From Streptomyces sp. RKAG293 (GTDB lineage: Bacteria > Actinomycetota > Actinomycetes > Streptomycetales > Streptomycetaceae), in contig NZ_JAJOZB010000001.1 of assembly GCF_023701745.1 (NCBI RefSeq), positions 8,231,001-8,295,000 on the forward strand: 64,000 bases of DNA, written 5' to 3'. This document shows positions 61,171 to 64,000 of the stretch, piece after piece. Position 1 is the stretch's first letter. Every line of letters begins with the position of its first letter. The notes under the pieces are model-generated. The model was not told the origin of the DNA, did not search any database, and saw only the letters and a list, made by a program, of their open reading frames with translations. Position numbers and translations under genes: made by a program.

Positions 61171-63122
61171 CCACCGACCTCGCTCCCACGCCACCGGCAC
61201 TCACCGGCTCCGCCCTCATGGCCGCCGCCTGCCGGAACCTCCAACAGGCCCTGGCCGAGGGGTCCGACGGCGCCACGCCGCCGGTCGTGGTGCCGCTCGG
61301 CGCCGCGGACGTGCTGCGTCCCGGCCGCGATCCGCACGCCGACCGGCGCCCGTCGGCCACCGTCCACCTCACCTGGGACGCCGTGCTGATCGGCCCCTGG
61401 GGCGGTTCGGACCCCGCCGGGCGCGCCTGCGGCCAGTGCCTGGCCATGCGCTGGCAGCGGCTGCGCACCCGCTCGGAACGCGACGCCTGGGAGACCGGGA
61501 CGGCGACCCGGGCGGCGGGGGAGTGGCCCGCGCTCCCCGGATACGTCGCCGACGCCGTCCGGTCCGTGCACGCCCACACGGTCGCGCGGGACGCTGTCGA
61601 GCGCGCCGGGGAGCACCGGCTCCCGCAGGTCACCCGGCTGGACCTGGCCACCCTCCAGGTCGCCACCGTGCCCCTGCTGGCCGAGCCGCTGTGCCCGCAC
61701 TGCGCCGCGCCCGGCCCGGACGCGAGTGCCGCAGGCGAGGTGCCGTTCACGCCGCTGACGTCCCGCCCGAAACCGTCCCCCGACGCGTACCGGCTGCGGT
61801 CACCGCGGTCCTACGAGCTGCCGGCCGCCGCGCTGGCCAATCCCGTCTGCGGTGTGCTCGGAGCGGCGACCTGGACCGACATCACCTCGCCCACGACCGC
61901 GCCCGTCGCCGGCAGCGTCTTCATGCGCGGCTACGCGGGCCTGACCGACGTGACGTGGAGCGGCCAGTCCAACTCCTTCGAGTCCAGCCGCGATCTCGCG
62001 TTCCTCGAAGGGCTCGAACGCTACGCGGGCACCCATCGCCGCCGGCTCGGACCGCTGCTCACCGAGTCGTACGACGTCCTGGGCGACCGCGCCCTGGACC
62101 CGCGCGACTGCGGACTCTACGACCCGCGGACCTACCGCGACGACCCGATGCTGAGCCCGTTCGCGCCGGAGCGGCCCATCCCGTGGGTCACCGGCTACTC
62201 CCTGCGCGACGAGCGGCCGGTCCTGGTCCCGGCCCGGCTGTCCCACTACAGCGCGGGTCTCGCCGCCGACAACTTCGTCTTCGAGTGCTCCAACGGCTGC
62301 GCCATCGGCAGCTGTCTGGAGGAAGCGGTCCTCTTCGGGCTGCTGGAGCTCATCGAACGCGACGCGTTCCTGCTCGGCTGGTACGGGAACGCCGCACTGA
62401 CCGAGATCGACCTGGACTCCTGCACCCGCGGCGTGACCCGGGCGATGGTCGACCGGGCGGCACTGCAGGGCTATGACGTCCATGTCTTCGACAACCGGGT
62501 GGACCTGCCGGTCCCGGTGGCGACGGGGCTCGCGGTGCGCAGGGACGGCGGTCCCGGCACGCTCGCCTTCGCGGCCGGCGCCGCCTTCGACCCGGAGACG
62601 GCCGTGGAGTCGGCGCTCTCCGAGATCCTCACGTACATCCCGCACCTGCCGGGCCAGGTACGGGCCCGGCCGGCCGAACTGGACGCGATGGCCGAGGACT
62701 TCGACCTCGTACGGCGGCTGCCGGACCACGCCGCGCTGTTCGGACTGCAGCGGATGGCCGCCCACGCCGACAGCTATCTCCGGCCCACGGCCGTCCGGCC
62801 GCTGGCGGAGCTGTACAGCGGGTGGGAGCGGACGCGTTCGGGTTCGGGCGATCTGCTCGACGACGTGGCGCTGTGCCGTGACGCACTCGTCGGAGCGGGC
62901 TTCGATGTGATCGTGGTCGACCAGACGACTCCGGAACAGGAACGGCTGGGACTGCGGACGGTCTGCACGCTGGTGCCGGGGCTGCTGCCCATCGACTTCG
63001 GCTGGACGCGGCAGCGTGCCCTGAACATGCCCCGGCTGCGGTCGGCGTTCCGCCGCGCCGGCCTGCGGGACACGGATCTGGCGGACGGCGAACTGCGCCG
63101 GGTGCCGCACCCGTTCCCGTGA
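61167..63122 (+). CDS. YcaO cyclodehydratase 2
   Basis: A 651-residue paralogue of the first YcaO with the same architecture: CGQC at 88-91, CPHC at 176-179, LAFLEGLERYAG, and the ATP block at 375-399 (SNGCAIGSCLEEAV, ...ELIERDAF) with Glu385, Glu386, Glu394 and Glu397. It also ends PHPFP. All ATP-binding residues are kept, so it should be active. Two such enzymes in one cluster may divide the work, for example Cys versus Ser/Thr cyclisation, or one may make a thioamide or other backbone change. It is the last gene of the plus-strand operon. Confidence 0.92.
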   Translation: MTTDLAPTPPALTGSALMAAACRNLQQALAEGSDGATPPVVVPLGAADVLRPGRDPHADRRPSATVHLTWDAVLIGPWGGSDPAGRACGQCLAMRWQRLRTRSERDAWETGTATRAAGEWPALPGYVADAVRSVHAHTVARDAVERAGEHRLPQVTRLDLATLQVATVPLLAEPLCPHCAAPGPDASAAGEVPFTPLTSRPKPSPDAYRLRSPRSYELPAAALANPVCGVLGAATWTDITSPTTAPVAGSVFMRGYAGLTDVTWSGQSNSFESSRDLAFLEGLERYAGTHRRRLGPLLTESYDVLGDRALDPRDCGLYDPRTYRDDPMLSPFAPERPIPWVTGYSLRDERPVLVPARLSHYSAGLAADNFVFECSNGCAIGSCLEEAVLFGLLELIERDAFLLGWYGNAALTEIDLDSCTRGVTRAMVDRAALQGYDVHVFDNRVDLPVPVATGLAVRRDGGPGTLAFAAGAAFDPETAVESALSEILTYIPHLPGQVRARPAELDAMAEDFDLVRRLPDHAALFGLQRMAAHADSYLRPTAVRPLAELYSGWERTRSGSGDLLDDVALCRDALVGAGFDVIVVDQTTPEQERLGLRTVCTLVPGLLPIDFGWTRQRALNMPRLRSAFRRAGLRDTDLADGELRRVPHPFP

Positions 63123-63175
63123 GCCGGAAACGGGTGGCGGTACGGCCGCTCGTACCGGCGCGGAGACGTACGGCC

Positions 63176-63225
63176 CCGCCGCGCGAACGCGACACGGACA
63201 GGACGTGTTCGCGGTCGCGCGGCGG
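63176..63225. terminator. long hairpin between YcaO 2 and the precursor gene
   Basis: CCGCCGCGCGA and TCGCGCGGCGG form an 11-bp outer stem; inside it CGCGACACG-like and CGTG/TCGCG arms extend the hairpin with single-base bulges around the loop GACAGGA. It separates two converging genes and should stop transcripts from both sides, so that the precursor is made from its own promoter. Confidence 0.75.
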
Positions 63226-63238
63226 GTGTTCGCCTCGG

Positions 63239-63412
63239 TCAGGCGGTGCAGCTGGTGGTGCTGGTCGTGCTGCTGCACGTGCTGGTGCTGCTGCAGCTGG
63301 TGGACGAGCCGAGCATGACCTCGCTGGCGTCCGAGTAGTCGGTGATCTCGAAGGTCTCCGACTCGAGCTCCAGGATTTCCAGGGCGAGCGACTCCAGGGG
63401 GCTGTTCGACAT
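63239..63412 (-). CDS. RiPP precursor peptide with Ser/Thr/Cys-only core
   Basis: A 57-residue peptide. The leader (about residues 1-35) is acidic and helical, with LESLALEILELESETFEI and DYSDASEVMLG, the Glu/Leu pattern recognised by ThiF/YcaO leader-binding domains. Residues 36-57 are the core: 10 Ser, 8 Thr, 3 Cys (residues 40, 46, 55) and a C-terminal Ala. Every core residue but the last can be cyclised or dehydrated. A perfect ribosome site (AAGGAG, five bases, ATG) precedes it. It faces the YcaO-2 gene across a strong hairpin and is divergent from the M20 gene. It is the only precursor candidate in the cluster. Confidence 0.93.
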   Translation of the reverse strand: MSNSPLESLALEILELESETFEITDYSDASEVMLGSSTSCSSTSTCSSTTSTTSCTA

Positions 63413-63663
63413 TGTGACTCCTTGTCAACACTGGCCGGGCCGGCCGGACCCAGCGGTCCATCCGGGGGGAACGGCGCCTGCGCGGGAACGTGCGCGGAGG
63501 AATCACGAATCATGCGGGATCCGCGAGCCTCACGAGGTTCCGTGCGCTGCGCCTGCTTCTTTTCTACGCGGGTCCGCTGGCAGATCGCCGCGCGTACCGC
63601 TGTCACCTCACTGTCGGGCAGGCCACCCCTGGCCACCCCTACCCGGACCGGAGCGTGCCGCCC
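63413..63663. other. 251-base divergent promoter region (precursor / M20 peptidase)
   Basis: No gene is supported. The region must carry the precursor promoter. Only weak boxes were found. A tandem decamer (GGCCACCCCT, twice) lies just before the M20 start at 63621-63640. Confidence 0.4.
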
Positions 63664-64000
63664 ATGACCCCGACCGCCGTCGACGCGGCCCCTGTACTGG
63701 CCGGAGTGCCGGACGTCCTGCGGCCCGCCGTCGAGCTCTACCTCGACGTCCACCGGCACCCCGAGCTGTCCGGGGCCGAGGAGCGCACGGCCGGGCGGCT
63801 GGCGGACCGGCTCGGTGCGTCGGGATACCGGGTCACCACCGGCATCGGCGGCCACGGCGTGGTGGGGCTGCTGCGCAACGGCCCCGGCCCGGTGGTGCTG
63901 CTGCGCACCGAACTCGACGCCCTGCCTGTCAGGGAGCGCACCGGCCTGTCGTACGCCAGCGACGTCATCGCGCCCGGCGGTGACGGGCAGCCGGTCCCCG
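63664..64000 (+). CDS. M20 family amidohydrolase/peptidase, N-terminal part
   Basis: The first 112 codons are present and the gene runs off the right edge. LYLDVHRHPELSGAEERTA and LLRTELDALPVRERTGLSYAS identify the M20D group (hippurate hydrolase, N-acyl-amino acid hydrolases), where the first metal-binding region and the following Asp are conserved. It starts 251 bases from the precursor start and is read away from it. It could trim or deacylate the peptide, or be unrelated to the cluster. Confidence 0.8.
   Translation, partial: MTPTAVDAAPVLAGVPDVLRPAVELYLDVHRHPELSGAEERTAGRLADRLGASGYRVTTGIGGHGVVGLLRNGPGPVVLLRTELDALPVRERTGLSYASDVIAPGGDGQPVP

Noticed and set aside
63239..63340. The AGC/ACC-rich end of the precursor as a simple minisatellite
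   Set aside because: The repeats are of codons, not of a fixed unit; the frame has a perfect ribosome site, an acidic leader and lies in a cluster that needs exactly such a precursor.
1..64000. CRISPR arrays, tRNA or rRNA genes
   Set aside because: No regularly spaced repeats of 25-40 bases and no tRNA-like cloverleaf or rRNA sequence were noticed anywhere in the window.

Overview
The window is high-GC DNA with the codon habits, GTG starts, dense ATGA stop-start overlaps and gene families of a Streptomyces chromosome (or a close relative). It reads as an accessory or arm-type region. It mixes secreted polysaccharide-degrading enzymes, small regulators and stress genes, several decayed genes, and a ribosomally synthesised peptide (RiPP) biosynthetic cluster at the right end.

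Layout. 1-3.9 kb: end of a flavin-dependent monooxygenase, an alpha/beta hydrolase and a flavin reductase in one overlapping operon, then a DUF2809 / YndJ-like / DUF1990 trio in which the YndJ-like gene carries a frameshift. 4-8.7 kb: MFS carrier, secreted SurE-like nucleotidase and a family 3 glycosidase behind two palindromic sites. 8.8-12.5 kb: DUF2277, a hypothetical protein, then a toxin-antitoxin pair split by a TnpB element, followed by a decayed peptidase. 12.5-16 kb: beta-ketoadipyl-CoA thiolase and 4-hydroxybenzoate hydroxylase (aromatic catabolism) facing a two-domain glyoxalase-like protein. 16.2-21.9 kb: secreted pectin/rhamnogalacturonan enzymes (GH105, GH28+CBM, GH29-like+CBM with a one-base frameshift) and a GH8 scrap. 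22-30.6 kb: DUF1772/AraC pair, acetyltransferase, a second MurE-type ligase, MEDS-STAS and RsbW-like regulators, and a large secreted GH59 with a ricin-type lectin tail. 30.8-37 kb: MFS drug exporter, then a cold-shock block (CspA, DEAD helicase) with STAS and MerR regulators, and a SixA phosphatase. 37-46.8 kb: two related SAV_915-type genes sharing a leader element, a diaminopimelate decarboxylase, universal stress protein, amphi-Trp protein, a collapsed MFS gene, DUF4291, AEC carrier, an XRE/methionine aminopeptidase divergent pair and an HxlR/oxidoreductase divergent pair.

47-64 kb is the RiPP cluster. A SARP activator precedes eight tightly packed genes: a ThiF-like leader-binding protein, a YcaO cyclodehydratase, a two-domain SagB-type azoline dehydrogenase, a split LanB (glutamylation protein plus small elimination protein), one polypeptide fusing a PqqD-like domain, an M50 zinc protease and an ABC ATPase, an ABC permease, and a second YcaO. 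Facing them on the other strand is a 57-codon gene whose product has an acidic leader and a 22-residue tail made of 10 Ser, 8 Thr, 3 Cys and one Ala. The set should turn Cys/Ser/Thr into azoles and Ser/Thr into dehydroamino acids, cut the leader and export the peptide. No separate pyridine synthase is visible, so a linear goadsporin-like product is the simplest reading, but the cluster may continue past the window. An M20 peptidase starts at the right edge.

Decay is a theme: two single-base deletions within or beside runs of G (YndJ-like, fucosidase), two genes with large internal deletions (TnpB, MFS), a truncated peptidase and a glycosidase fragment.
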